From assembly GCA_947627445.1 (NCBI GenBank), contig CANQWA010000015.1:1-60837 (forward strand): a stretch of DNA of 60,837 nt. Direction: 5' to 3'. Position numbers and translations under genes: made by a program. The stretch comes from an uncultured Ruminococcus sp. (GTDB taxonomy: Bacteria; Bacillota; Clostridia; Oscillospirales; Ruminococcaceae). The number at the start of each line of letters is the position of its first letter. The first letter of the stretch is position 1. The notes beneath the pieces are model-generated. The model was not told where the DNA came from. It ran no database searches and worked only from the letters and a program-made list of their open reading frames with translations. Shown piece after piece: positions 1 to 8,260 of the stretch.

Positions 1-110
1 TCAGAAACAACCTGTTTGTCCTCGGTAATGTAGGTTGTTTTGGTTGTTTTCAGTCCCTTACAGGAGTGAGAAGCCGAAGTATCAAGTGCAGAATAGTTGT
101 GCAAACTAAT
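1..110 (-). other. Open reading frame running off the left edge, unrecognised
   Basis: A minus-strand frame is open from about 110 to the window edge, after an in-frame stop at 111-113. The visible peptide is rich in Thr, Lys and Ser and matches no family I know. No convincing ribosome binding site precedes it. It may be a coding remnant or chance. Confidence 0.15.
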
Positions 111-143
111 CTACCTTATGCATTGTCGATTATTCATATTATG

Positions 144-374
144 TCAAATATTAAAAACATACTTGAGCCAATCCAAGAAATACTGACAAGCTTCTTTCTC
201 CGTTTCAAACTCCTTTAATGAAGTGCGTTGACCTCGTTCTGAATAGTAAGTATACCACTTACCCTCAAATTCTTCTATACAATATGCCTCATTTGGAAGA
301 CCACCATTCAGGTCATATGCAAACTTGTCAATATTTAACTCATTTAATTTTTTTTCTAACTCTCTTTTTGTCAT
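144..374 (-). CDS. Small immunity-like protein paired with the TNT-type toxin
   Basis: A 76-residue acidic cytosolic protein with no signal peptide or membrane segment. Its start overlaps the last 4 bases of the toxin gene, the usual arrangement of a polymorphic toxin with its cognate immunity gene. The segment YDLNGGLPNEAYCIEE followed by WYTYYSERGQR resembles small Firmicutes immunity proteins (possibly the Imm59 group, from memory). The expected role is to bind the toxin's C-terminal domain and block NAD+ cleavage in the producing cell. The pairing is inferred from position and size. The sequence alone does not prove the immunity function. Confidence 0.6.
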   Translation of the reverse strand: MTKRELEKKLNELNIDKFAYDLNGGLPNEAYCIEEFEGKWYTYYSERGQRTSLKEFETEKEACQYFLDWLKYVFNI

Positions 375-2530
375 CTCAATACCTCAAGTTTAGGATTTGA
401 ACCTTCTAATAATAGTTGAACCGTAATTCCGTCACCCAAATAATATTGTGTTCCTCCGCCTGGCATACCAAACCACGGTGCCACCTCGCCAGCATATACT
501 CGAATAGGTTCTTTAACTACATATACATTATAAGGTTTAGAGATCGTGCCTGGCTCAACAGCTCTAGCTTTATATGGTGTATTTATAGGTGATAAATACG
601 ACCCGCCTGCGTAACCATAACGATCAATAACTGTTCCAGGTTGTAATGTTATTATATCACTATCTGTCAACGGATGTGTAAAGCCACCATTGCTTGGCCA
701 TTTCGCACTCATATCTGAATTATAATATTTTCCAATCCATCCGCCTCGTTCTGCAATCTCACGCTTCAATGATGCAATTTCTGATGTACTCAAATTTTTG
801 TTACATACTACATTTTCTATTAATGCGTATACATCTGGATCATCGGCATTTTTAAAATCAAATTTACCAAGACTTGCTACTATTTCGCCATAATTCTCGC
901 TTGCTTTCGTGATATCTTTTAGTTCTTCTAAGTCATCAGCAATTTTAATGTACCTTTTTGCATTGTCGCCAAATATTTTATTTATCTCATCCTCAGATTT
1001 TATAATTTTTCCATCAACATAGCAATCATCTATTGAATCGGTAACAGCATTATAATACATTTTGTTTGACTTTTTTAATAAAGTGGCAAATTCATCTGAA
1101 TATTTAAGAATACCAATAACAGGAATAATTCCAACTAAATCAATAAATGATTGCCCAGCAAATGACCAAGAAAATTCATCATCTCCAATGATAATTTCTC
1201 CCCATTCTCCAATATCATATGCAATATCTCTTAAATCGCAAACCAAGTCTAAATCAAAAATACCAAGTACAATTTCGCCTGCAGTTCCAAGCAATGTAAC
1301 ATCGTCTGTGAAATTTCCTTTCACAATTTGATTAAGGGATTTACCAATATAGTCTGATGCTGCATCTGCAACTGGTTCAATGTAATGATTGTATAAATAA
1401 GAAAGTGTCTCAACCAGTGTTTTTTTGTTCTTATCAGCATTTACATTGTCAGTTTTAATAAATTCTTCTACGCTACAGCCATATTTGTCTTCCAGCCATG
1501 CATTGTCAACATTAAGTGGATCTTCTGCTATCTGTTTTTCCACAATATCAGGAATTGTATTGCCATTGGAGTCCTCCATGTACTTCCATTCCTCATAAGG
1601 AACAGCATCCTCTAAGTTTGTAACATATTGTGGAAGATAAGGTCTGAAATGATAGTTCTCATTGGAATAATTAGGAGAAAAAACAACCCCCAAACATTTT
1701 CCAGCCTCATCTTTATAATTAAAATTGAACGTTCTTTCCGTATTCAGAGAACCATCTTTGTTATTGATATACGTTTTGCAGTTGTCCCAAAGAACAGTCT
1801 GTTTGCCGCCTGCATAACCAAAATAAATTGTCTGTGTACCAGAAGAATAGATAGACTTATCGCCAGAAGCTTCGTTCACTTCCCACGTTGGTCCGAGAAA
1901 CCAGATATTTCCGGCTGTCCATTTCCCTTCCATATCCTGAAGTGTGATATATGTCCAATTGCCGCCAATCATTAACATATCATCATCATTCGTCATCTGA
2001 ATAGTGTCATAGCAGTTTGCCTGACCGAAGTCAAAACAATTTCCAATAATAACTATACCACCATTCAGATTCATTAGCTGTCCAGCATTTCTGCCCCAAC
2101 CATCCGGAGATGCTGTACGGAATACCAAGTTGTTCTCAATCAGCAGTGCGCCGCCATTGATGTCCAATGTTGCACCTTGACCATCAGACCAAAACTGCGG
2201 CATATCTGTGGTAAATGACATACAATCATTCACCTTTAAACCACAGCCATTCAAGTCAAAGTTGGTATCATGCAGATTCAAGCTGTACGAGAATTCGCCG
2301 TTTGCCATCATTCTCAGATTTCTCTTAAATGCGTGATCCCAATCTAAATCACCGGACGCTGCGTATGCCTCTGCAAACCACGAAACATCGAAGTCATCGA
2401 TTGTTCCGTCATTATTCTTATCCATGTATTCAAAGTAATTTTCAGAACGTCCATGCTTCTGTGCATCTCTGTTGATTTTGTCAATACCATCATTGTAATC
2501 ATTTGCATCAACAATGACATCGCCTGTCAT
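371..2530 (-). CDS. TNT-domain (NAD+ glycohydrolase) polymorphic toxin, probably N-terminally truncated
   Basis: 719 residues. The last ~125 carry the hallmarks of the TNT (DUF4237) family: WPSNGGF, then DRYGYAGGSYLSP, TPYKARAVEPG, APWFGMPGGGTQYYL. The Gln in GGGTQY fits the catalytic Gln of this family. TNT domains hydrolyse NAD+ and kill target or host cells. Upstream there is a Ca2+-loop segment near residue 40 (DKNNDGTIDDFD, EF-hand or dockerin-like), a long beta-rich region with Gly/Asn-rich turns (about 90-300), a second Asp-rich loop (DSNGNTIPD, about 325) and a central helical region with short hydrophobic stretches. No signal peptide and no ribosome binding site precede the chosen ATG, which overlaps the stop of a truncated response regulator gene. 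The 5' part was therefore probably lost, and expression is uncertain. Confidence 0.75.
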   Translation of the reverse strand: MTGDVIVDANDYNDGIDKINRDAQKHGRSENYFEYMDKNNDGTIDDFDVSWFAEAYAASGDLDWDHAFKRNLRMMANGEFSYSLNLHDTNFDLNGCGLKVNDCMSFTTDMPQFWSDGQGATLDINGGALLIENNLVFRTASPDGWGRNAGQLMNLNGGIVIIGNCFDFGQANCYDTIQMTNDDDMLMIGGNWTYITLQDMEGKWTAGNIWFLGPTWEVNEASGDKSIYSSGTQTIYFGYAGGKQTVLWDNCKTYINNKDGSLNTERTFNFNYKDEAGKCLGVVFSPNYSNENYHFRPYLPQYVTNLEDAVPYEEWKYMEDSNGNTIPDIVEKQIAEDPLNVDNAWLEDKYGCSVEEFIKTDNVNADKNKKTLVETLSYLYNHYIEPVADAASDYIGKSLNQIVKGNFTDDVTLLGTAGEIVLGIFDLDLVCDLRDIAYDIGEWGEIIIGDDEFSWSFAGQSFIDLVGIIPVIGILKYSDEFATLLKKSNKMYYNAVTDSIDDCYVDGKIIKSEDEINKIFGDNAKRYIKIADDLEELKDITKASENYGEIVASLGKFDFKNADDPDVYALIENVVCNKNLSTSEIASLKREIAERGGWIGKYYNSDMSAKWPSNGGFTHPLTDSDIITLQPGTVIDRYGYAGGSYLSPINTPYKARAVEPGTISKPYNVYVVKEPIRVYAGEVAPWFGMPGGGTQYYLGDGITVQLLLEGSNPKLEVLR

Positions 2531-3114
2531 TTCATGATTGTAAATATAAACCCATGATTAACGATATCATATACATTAGCAATGCTGTCCTTAATGGCAT
2601 AGCTGTCTTTTCTCATCTGCACATTAATCGTTCTATCTTGAACATAAGAGAAATAATAAATGTCCTCCATTTCTACGTATCGGCAGGAATTTTCAGTTGA
2701 TAATTTGAAATATTCTTTTGTTTCAGAACTTTTTACACTGCGTATATAATCCAGATACTCCTCCAGAACTCTGAAAATTTGTTCAGCTTCATATGGCTTT
2801 GTAATATACTCAAAAGGGTGAATCGTCATGGCCTTTTTAATATAATTGTCATATGAAGTAACATAAATCAAAGCAACCCATTTATTCCATGTCCGAAGCC
2901 TTTGTGCAGTTTCTATTCCACTTATACCACCCATCTGAACATCTAAAAAAGCAATGTCAATTGGAATGCTGCATTCCAATAAGGCTTCTCCACTATAAAA
3001 TGGAAGGATTTTATATTCTATATTCTTTGTTCGGCAAAAATCAATAACCAAATTAGAAATCTGTTCCACCTGATTTTTCTCATCGTCCACAATTGCAATC
3101 CGAATCATCTTCAT
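2527..3114 (-). pseudogene. LytTR-type response regulator, C-terminally truncated
   Basis: The first ~120 residues form a receiver domain: the acidic pair IVDDE, the phosphoacceptor in FLDVQM, and the conserved Thr and Lys in YVTSYD and ITKPYE. A LytTR DNA-binding domain begins near residue 135 but stops after about 60 of its usual ~100 residues, just past NHGFIF, and runs into foreign codons and a stop that overlaps the toxin ATG. Family members are normally about 230-250 residues and this one is 195. A ribosome binding site and promoter lie upstream, so it may be transcribed, but DNA binding is probably lost. No partner sensor kinase is present. Confidence 0.75.
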
Positions 3115-3132
3115 TTCACCCCTCTTTCCAAA

Positions 3133-3161
3133 ATAATATCACAAAACACGACAAAAATCAA
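3133..3161 (-). promoter_or_regulatory. Sigma-A promoter of the response regulator
   Basis: On the minus strand, TTGATT (3156-3161) and TATTAT (3133-3138) are separated by 17 bases, about 20 bases upstream of the regulator's start. Confidence 0.55.
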
Positions 3162-3304
3162 GCTGTATAAACAAATTCAATTGTGATATAATACTTTGGA
3201 AGGGCAATACAATCTTTCGTCAATTCCGCTCATACATGGAAAGATGTAATGGATTCCCATATATTACGTCGTTTCGTTAAATAGAACTGACTACATTCTG
3301 ACGG

Positions 3305-3907
3305 TTAAAAAATTAAGCGGACAAACAAAATCTGTTTCCACAATTTTTTCATCTGCATGGATAGATGCACATAACAATTGAGCGTAATACTTGCATCGGC
3401 ATGACCAAGCGGCTCACTGAGTGTCTTGGGATCGAATCCATTTTCAATGCAAACAGTCGCATAGGTGTGACGAAGAAGATGAAAGGAAACACTTCGCATC
3501 CGACAATCTTTCAGAACAGACTTGAAGCGATACTGCACCTTTCTTGGTTCTGTTGGTTTTTCAGTTCCTGACACCAGAAAAATCTTGCCGTTTTTTCTTT
3601 TCTGCAATAATAAATCAAACAAAAAGCTTGGAATAGGCACTATTTTGATAGAGAAATTACTCTTTGGCAAACCGATAATTACCTCAGAACTTCCACGCTT
3701 ATTGATCCTCTGAACCGTTCTTTTCACGGAAAGTTTTTCTGTGGAAAAATCAATATCTTCCCAAGTCAGACCACACAGTTCCCCAACACGCAGTCCTGTG
3801 AACAGATACAGCAAAATTCCTAAGTTTGTATTGGTCAGGTTGTGCAGTAAATATTGTTCAAGCCGTTTTCTCTCAATAGCGGAAGAACTTGCAATGGAAG
3901 ATGAATT
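3305..3907 (-). pseudogene. Tyrosine recombinase (phage/ICE integrase) C-terminal remnant
   Basis: The catalytic domain of a tyrosine integrase is recognisable: the first Arg in TGLRVGELCGL, the HxLRHTYAT box (HLLRHTYATVC), LGHADASITL, and a final YVH providing the nucleophilic Tyr. The reading frame stays open upstream to 3907, where a stop cuts it. The N-terminal arm and core-binding domains (about 180 residues) are missing. An intact enzyme would be 370-400 residues. This is a fossil of an integrated element and fits the accessory character of the first 5 kb. Confidence 0.8.
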
Positions 3908-4215
3908 TCAAGTGGAAATGGAGATGTTTTGATGCTGTATCATGGATTTTATGTGAAAATTGCGCCCTTGGAAAATATTCAAAGGGAGAAAAAAGGGGGG
4001 GGAGTATTGTTTGTTGTGACGGATTTCAGATTGAGATTTTCTCCGATAAATCAGAAGAAGTGACCGAGAATGTGTTTACTGCTGCGGTGGGATTTGAGAT
4101 ACTGAAAGATTCTGTTTCCGATGCAGAACAGTTTGCGATGGATGTGATTGAGTCAGAGGAGAAAGAATATGTAAGATGGATTGAGGGGTATATGGCAAAA
4201 TTTAGTAAATATTGA
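3889..4215 (+). CDS. Hypothetical protein, doubtful
   Basis: A 108-residue frame beginning inside the antisense of the integrase remnant. The first ~35 residues look non-coding, while the rest (GSIVCCDGFQIEIFSDKSEE, then an acidic helical tail) has a protein-like composition. No ribosome binding site is evident at the first ATG. It may be the 3' part of a gene truncated by the same rearrangement. I do not recognise the family. Confidence 0.3.
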   Translation: MQWKMNFKWKWRCFDAVSWILCENCALGKYSKGEKRGGSIVCCDGFQIEIFSDKSEEVTENVFTAAVGFEILKDSVSDAEQFAMDVIESEEKEYVRWIEGYMAKFSKY

Positions 4216-4555
4216 CCAAATAGTGCTGAAAAACGACCACATAGTGCAAAAGTATTGATTTCTCTTGTTTTTTATGATACATTAAATGTATGAAAAAACC
4301 TATTTTATGCTAATTTTGACATTTCAAATGTTATTTTCGACATTTTGAGTTTTGGCTCGACTTTTTATGCTATAATTATACTGGAATAGCTATATGTTGC
4401 AAAATATACATATATTCAATTCTGATTTTGTGCAAGCATACAAACTTTTGAAAATGCTCAAATTTTGTAATATTTTGGAAATGAAATTGATTATATATAT
4501 AGTAGAACATGTTCATGAATTTTGAAATTGGACAAGCGTTCTTAATAAATGATAA
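4216..4555. other. AT-rich intergenic stretch
   Basis: 340 bases of very AT-rich DNA. I see no RNA gene or clear open frame and only scattered TATAAT-like boxes. It probably belongs to the same decayed accessory segment as its flanks. Confidence 0.4.
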
Positions 4556-5206
4556 TTGTATAATATCAATACTACGGATGAAAACATTACAGAGCTTAGG
4601 ACTAAAAACTTATGTATTAGTTTAATTAATGATAAAGCTTTTGACATGGATAAACTTGATTATATAATGCGAGATTCGTTATATACAGGAATTGGTACTC
4701 CTAGAATTGATACAAAAAGATTATTTAGAAATCTAAGAATCACTAAAGAATATAAATTGGTTTTTATGAGTAAGGCTGTACCCACTTTGCAAAATCTTAT
4801 CGAGTCCAGAGACAGTCTGTATATGTGGGTGTATAATCATCATTCAGTAATATATTCAGATTTTATATATGGATATATTTTTAGAAGATTAGGACATAAT
4901 GCAGAAAAAATAAATGAAAGTGAAAAATTAGGTGCCGGCATTGTTCCAAGAAATTTTATAAATAGAAACAATGATTACGGTACTAATGATAAAATGTATA
5001 TTTTTCCATTTAAAATAAACAAAAATTATGAATATCCTGCAAATATGGTTTATTTTCATAGGACACTTTCAAATTATATTAATACTGCAATCAATGCAGG
5101 TTTTGAAATGGTAAGAATGAATGAATTATTTGAGAATAATAAGCAAAAACTTGAAAATAGCTCTCAATTAGATTTAATGGGATTTATATTACGAAAAAAA
5201 AGTTGA
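4556..5206 (+). pseudogene. Chimeric remnant: HD-domain phosphohydrolase fused to methyltransferase C-terminus
   Basis: A 216-residue frame with a weak TTG start. Residues ~25-132 match the part of dGTPase-like HD hydrolases that follows the HD motif (DMDKLDYIMRDSLYTGIG, RLFRNLRI, IESRDSLYMWVYNHHSV, AGIVPRNF). Residues ~150-216 match the C-terminus of class I SAM-dependent methyltransferases (YPANMVYFHRTLSNYINTA, INAGFEMV). The HD residues and the SAM-binding motifs are both missing, so neither activity is possible. A deletion joining two unrelated genes near 4955-5000 explains it. The AT-rich codon use differs from the core genes further right. Confidence 0.65.
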
Positions 5207-5584
5207 CCTATTTGATTATAAAAATATATATTTTTAAAAATATATATTTTTATAAAGCCCTTATATGTGAGCTTGAATGTAATTCTTTTACAACAGAGAA
5301 TATTGTATTTTACCATTCATCTATTTTATAGCCACAAGACATATTGTTGCCATGAAAAGGATATTTCGCGGAAATGGATGGATACATAAAGCGATAAGCA
5401 ACAAGAGGTTAGCCGAATTTGGGCTAATCTCTATGCGAGGCCATTACACCGAAAGGCGTGTCAGAAAGGCGTGTCATATGTAAAGTTGATTGAACCGCTA
5501 TTACCATATTTTCTTGTTTTTGTCTCCGATATTGTCGAAATTAATATGGTTTCATGTTGAAATTTACAAAAAACCAGCCTGATG
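5207..5584. other. Intergenic region with two hairpins, no gene
   Basis: No coding frame is visible. It holds an AT-only palindrome at about 5218-5253 (terminator-like after the chimeric frame) and a stem of about 10 bp at 5404-5431 (GAGGTTAGCC paired with GGGCTAATCTC). I could not assign an RNA family. Confidence 0.4.
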
Positions 5585-5745
5585 CTACTCCTCCAAAATC
5601 CGATAGAACATCGGATTTTGGAGGAACGCCTGTTGCGCAAGCACCAATCGGTTTTGCCGATTGCCGTTTCATACCATCCTCTACGCCACCTGCGGCGGCT
5701 TAATTCCGATAGATCAATCTATCGGAATTAAGAGGATTGGTATGA
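5585..5745 (+). repeat. Family A multi-hairpin repeat, copy 1 (full length)
   Basis: About 160 bp with a strong hairpin at each end. The first is CCTCCAAAATCCGAT (5590-5604), loop AGAAC, and its exact complement (5610-5624), a 15-bp stem. The last is TTAATTCCGATAGAT (5700-5714), loop CA, and its complement (to 5731). Between them are a small AATCGG/CCGATT hairpin and a GC-rich one. Other copies occur at 9741-9793, 33743-33830 and, inverted, 39408-39567. Confidence 0.85.
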
Positions 5746-5817
5746 CATCTCAAATCTGCCCTGATTCTTCCTAAACTTTTTCAGTTTCCGCCCTTATTTT
5801 TTCGGCGTTTGGGCAGA

Positions 5818-5846
5818 AAAAAAGCCCGATTTCTCGGGCTTTTTCC
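5818..5846 (-). terminator. Intrinsic terminator of tRNA-Pro
   Basis: The minus strand reads AAAAAGCCCGAGAAATCGGG and continues as CTTTTTTT, a GC stem followed by a U-run, 36 bases after the tRNA. The opposite orientation also ends in T5, so it may work both ways. Confidence 0.8.
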
Positions 5847-5881
5847 ATGAAATAGCTGTTTCATGGAAACAATATGCAATA

Positions 5882-5957
5882 TGGTCTGAGTGACCGGACT
5901 TGAACCGGCGGCCTCTACCACCCCAAGGTAGCACGCTACCAACTGCGCCACACCCAG
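5882..5957 (-). tRNA. tRNA-Pro (GGG)
   Basis: A cloverleaf reads on the minus strand. The acceptor CTGGGTG (5951-5957) pairs with CACTCAG. The D-arm contains AGTTGGTA. The anticodon stem CTACC/GGTAG encloses the loop TTGGGGT (anticodon GGG), and the T-arm contains GGTTCAAGTCC. The CCA end is encoded (5882-5884). It has its own promoter and terminator. Confidence 0.93.
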
Positions 5958-5988
5958 AAACCAGCCCGCTCTTGAAGCGAACAATTAT

Positions 5989-6017
5989 ATTATATCACAA
6001 CAAGAATCATTTGTCAA
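5989..6017 (-). promoter_or_regulatory. Sigma-A promoter of tRNA-Pro
   Basis: On the minus strand, consensus TTGACA (6012-6017), a 17-base spacer and TATAAT (5989-5994), about 30 bases before the mature tRNA 5' end. Confidence 0.8.
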
Positions 6018-6106
6018 GGGAAATTTGACATTTTTTCAAAGAAGTCAGATAAAGTCAGATAAACCTTCTGTTCCGGCGTGATCCGCCGGCTTTCCTGATG
6101 CAATAA

Positions 6107-6138
6107 GACCGATTGACATGGGAAATCGTCAATCGGTC
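6107..6138 (-). terminator. Hairpin at the 3' end of the dockerin/CxxC gene
   Basis: GACCGATTGAC (6107-6117) is exactly complementary to 6128-6138, and the stop codon of the gene lies in the stem. A second GC hairpin (CCGGCG/CGCCGG, 6073-6089) follows. There is no long U-run. Confidence 0.55.
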
Positions 6139-7214
6139 CAGCTTGATTCTGTTGATTCTATGATTTTTCTTTTCAGCAAACAGAGGTCAAACGCATTGAC
6201 ACGTTCATCACTGTTCATGTCAGAAGGCATCCATTGATCCTGATCCATTTCTGCCATACCAAGTATATATTTTTGCAAAAGTACAGCATCGGACACAGTT
6301 ACTTTGTCATCATGGTTCATGTCTCCCTTAAGCCCAACGGATATTATCGTTCCAGTGCCATGACACAGACTGCATTTTGTTTGACAGGCAATATTTCCAT
6401 CAGAACAGTCCTGACATACTCTTGAAGTGAGTATTCTTCCGGTACCATTACAATTTATGCAATCTGTTCCTAATGTTGTGTAAAGCCATCCTTCCCCATA
6501 GCAAACATAACAATCCGGCATAATGGCGCCTATCTTCCCGCCATAGCATCTTGGACACTTTCGTGCTGTCGTTTTCATCACGATACCAATGCCTTCACAA
6601 ACACTGCATTCCTCTTGTACGTCTACATAATGTGTACCTTTGCACGTTTCGCATTTTTGATAGGTTAAGATAGTGCCTTGTCCATGACAATTTGTACAGA
6701 CATTTTTATCTTGAAAAACGTCATCCGCATCAGATCCTCCCCAAACCGCATATAGTTCCAGGTTTCCAGTCACCAAGTAAGTATCCCCTGGCTGATAACT
6801 CACCACCTGTCCATCTGGAGAAGTTGCCCAGCCTTGAAATGTATATCCTTCCCTTTTGGATGTAGGCGATTCAATCGTTATGGTTGATTCCTCACTGGTG
6901 TAATATCCATGTGGTTGTGTTACTCCGTCATCCTCATAGTAAATGATTTGAAATGACTCTAATATTTTACCGGTTCCTTGACATGCTGCACATGGTGATG
7001 GCGGCGCAAGAACACACCCTTTATACAGACAAGCACTGCATCCCGCTCCACTGCATTCGCTGCATGTGACATATGCAACTGTGGATGATACGCCAGAACC
7101 ATTACACCAATAACATTTTTGATAGGCGGCAGCTTTTAACCCCGTTAAACTGAAACATAAGAGCGTTAAAAGCAAAACACTGATATGAAGCATTTTATGA
7201 CATCTCATATACAT
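6129..7214 (-). CDS. Secreted dockerin protein with DnaJ-like CxxCxG repeats
   Basis: 361 residues. A signal peptide is visible (HISVLLLTLLCFSLTGLKAAA), with the cut near residue 30. The mature part carries about 12 CxxC motifs, most in the CxxCxGxG form of the DnaJ zinc-finger domain (CYWCNGSG, CAACQGTG, CTNCHGQG, CSVCEGIG, CYVCYGEG, CINCNGTG, CSLCHGTG). They form two blocks on either side of an InlB/Listeria-Bacteroides-type repeat (about 115-160, EGYTFQGWA to LYAVWG). Residues ~297-355 are a type I dockerin: two Ca2+ loops, GDMNHDDKVTVSDAVLLQKY and SDMNSDERVNAFDLCLLKRK. The dockerin implies docking to a cohesin on the cell or cellulosome. The cysteine blocks may bind zinc or form disulfides outside the cell. 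There is no J-domain, so it is not DnaJ. Alternative ATGs lie a few codons downstream of the first. Confidence 0.85.
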   Translation of the reverse strand: MYMRCHKMLHISVLLLTLLCFSLTGLKAAAYQKCYWCNGSGVSSTVAYVTCSECSGAGCSACLYKGCVLAPPSPCAACQGTGKILESFQIIYYEDDGVTQPHGYYTSEESTITIESPTSKREGYTFQGWATSPDGQVVSYQPGDTYLVTGNLELYAVWGGSDADDVFQDKNVCTNCHGQGTILTYQKCETCKGTHYVDVQEECSVCEGIGIVMKTTARKCPRCYGGKIGAIMPDCYVCYGEGWLYTTLGTDCINCNGTGRILTSRVCQDCSDGNIACQTKCSLCHGTGTIISVGLKGDMNHDDKVTVSDAVLLQKYILGMAEMDQDQWMPSDMNSDERVNAFDLCLLKRKIIESTESSWTD

Positions 7215-7496
7215 CTACATCACCTTACACATTTCTTATGATGACAGATTCAAATTTTTCGTCATCTGACACAAAATCTTCTTGAAATATATCTGTTACT
7301 ATTATCGCATATTCTTCCACCAAATGCAATTGACATTTTGCACAAATGTTTTGATGCATACTGCATACGATGTACCATAAACGTGTTTATTCCGGCATCT
7401 TTTTTCTCCGTAGTTTTTAGAACTTGTTCTCAGGGGAGAAAGACGCAGAGAAATTTGATTTTTGACCAATATGGACGGCAAGGCTTCGCTGGCGGA

Positions 7497-8027
7497 TCAA
7501 TACGTGCCATTATTTTTCACACGTCCGATCACACCGCAGGCGATCTTCTTTCCGGAATCTCCCGAAGGCTGCGTTCTAAAATCATCGGGAGCGTCATGTA
7601 TGAGAATCGTTTTCCCTATGATCTCATTGACCGTAAAACGATCCGTCAGAAACAATGACAGCGCAAACCCATGATTGCCGAACAGCGGCGGCAGATCACC
7701 TGCATGATACGGGTGGGTGCAGCCCTCGGGATCATAGTGACTCATGGCATGGGAAAAGGGATCGTTCATATTCCCGGTACAGGAATCCCCCTCATGGATG
7801 TGAAACCCGAAGATCCGGTCACAGCAGTTTTCCTCCGCCTTCGGCAATTCCCGGATCTCCGCATAGACGATTACACCACTCCGCATCTGATAAAACCGCA
7901 CCGTTCCTGTGATATGCGGGCATTCCGGACTTCCTGTGATATCTGCTATCGCCTGAGGTCTTCTCTGCAAAACCGAAATAAGGGGAAATCGCTGCTGACA
8001 ACAATGAGACGGACAATTCATAGACAC
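7497..8027 (-). CDS. Cu/Zn superoxide dismutase family protein
   Basis: 176 residues. The metal ligands of SodC are in order: HIH in FGFHIHEGDSC (Cu), then HYDPEGCTHPYHAGDLP (bridging and Zn ligands), and LIHDAPDD (fourth Cu ligand). The disulfide pair is present (Cys in EGDSC and in IACGVI). The fold would dismutate superoxide to O2 and H2O2. No signal peptide or lipobox is seen, although this class is usually exported, and the N-terminus has an unusual Cys-rich start (MSMNCPSHCC). It is divergent from the antiporter gene. An oxidative-stress role would fit an anaerobe. Activity is inferred from the conserved residues. Confidence 0.9.
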   Translation of the reverse strand: MSMNCPSHCCQQRFPLISVLQRRPQAIADITGSPECPHITGTVRFYQMRSGVIVYAEIRELPKAEENCCDRIFGFHIHEGDSCTGNMNDPFSHAMSHYDPEGCTHPYHAGDLPPLFGNHGFALSLFLTDRFTVNEIIGKTILIHDAPDDFRTQPSGDSGKKIACGVIGRVKNNGTY

Positions 8028-8171
8028 TCCTCCTGTGGATACTGATGGTATACTTAACTCTTATACCATAGTTTATGCAGATTTTCCGTCAAGGTTCCTT
8101 CATTGCCATACCCCGATCTGGAGACTCACAAGAAAAGCACATTTTCGCTGTGATAATTTCATGAAATCCGC

Positions 8172-8200
8172 TTGACAAATACGTGAAAGCGTGCCATAAT
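8172..8200 (+). promoter_or_regulatory. Promoter of the antiporter gene
   Basis: TTGACA (8172-8177), 17-base spacer, CATAAT (8195-8200), about 60 bases before the start codon. Confidence 0.7.
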
Positions 8201-8260
8201 ATATTAGAACCTGATGAAAACTGTCAGAAATTCAATATGCGAAAGAGAGCGTGAAATACC

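Noticed and set aside
7655-8045. Long plus-strand frames opposite the superoxide dismutase gene
   Set aside because: The metal-ligand motifs of SodC are on the minus strand, and the plus-strand frames have shadow-like composition.
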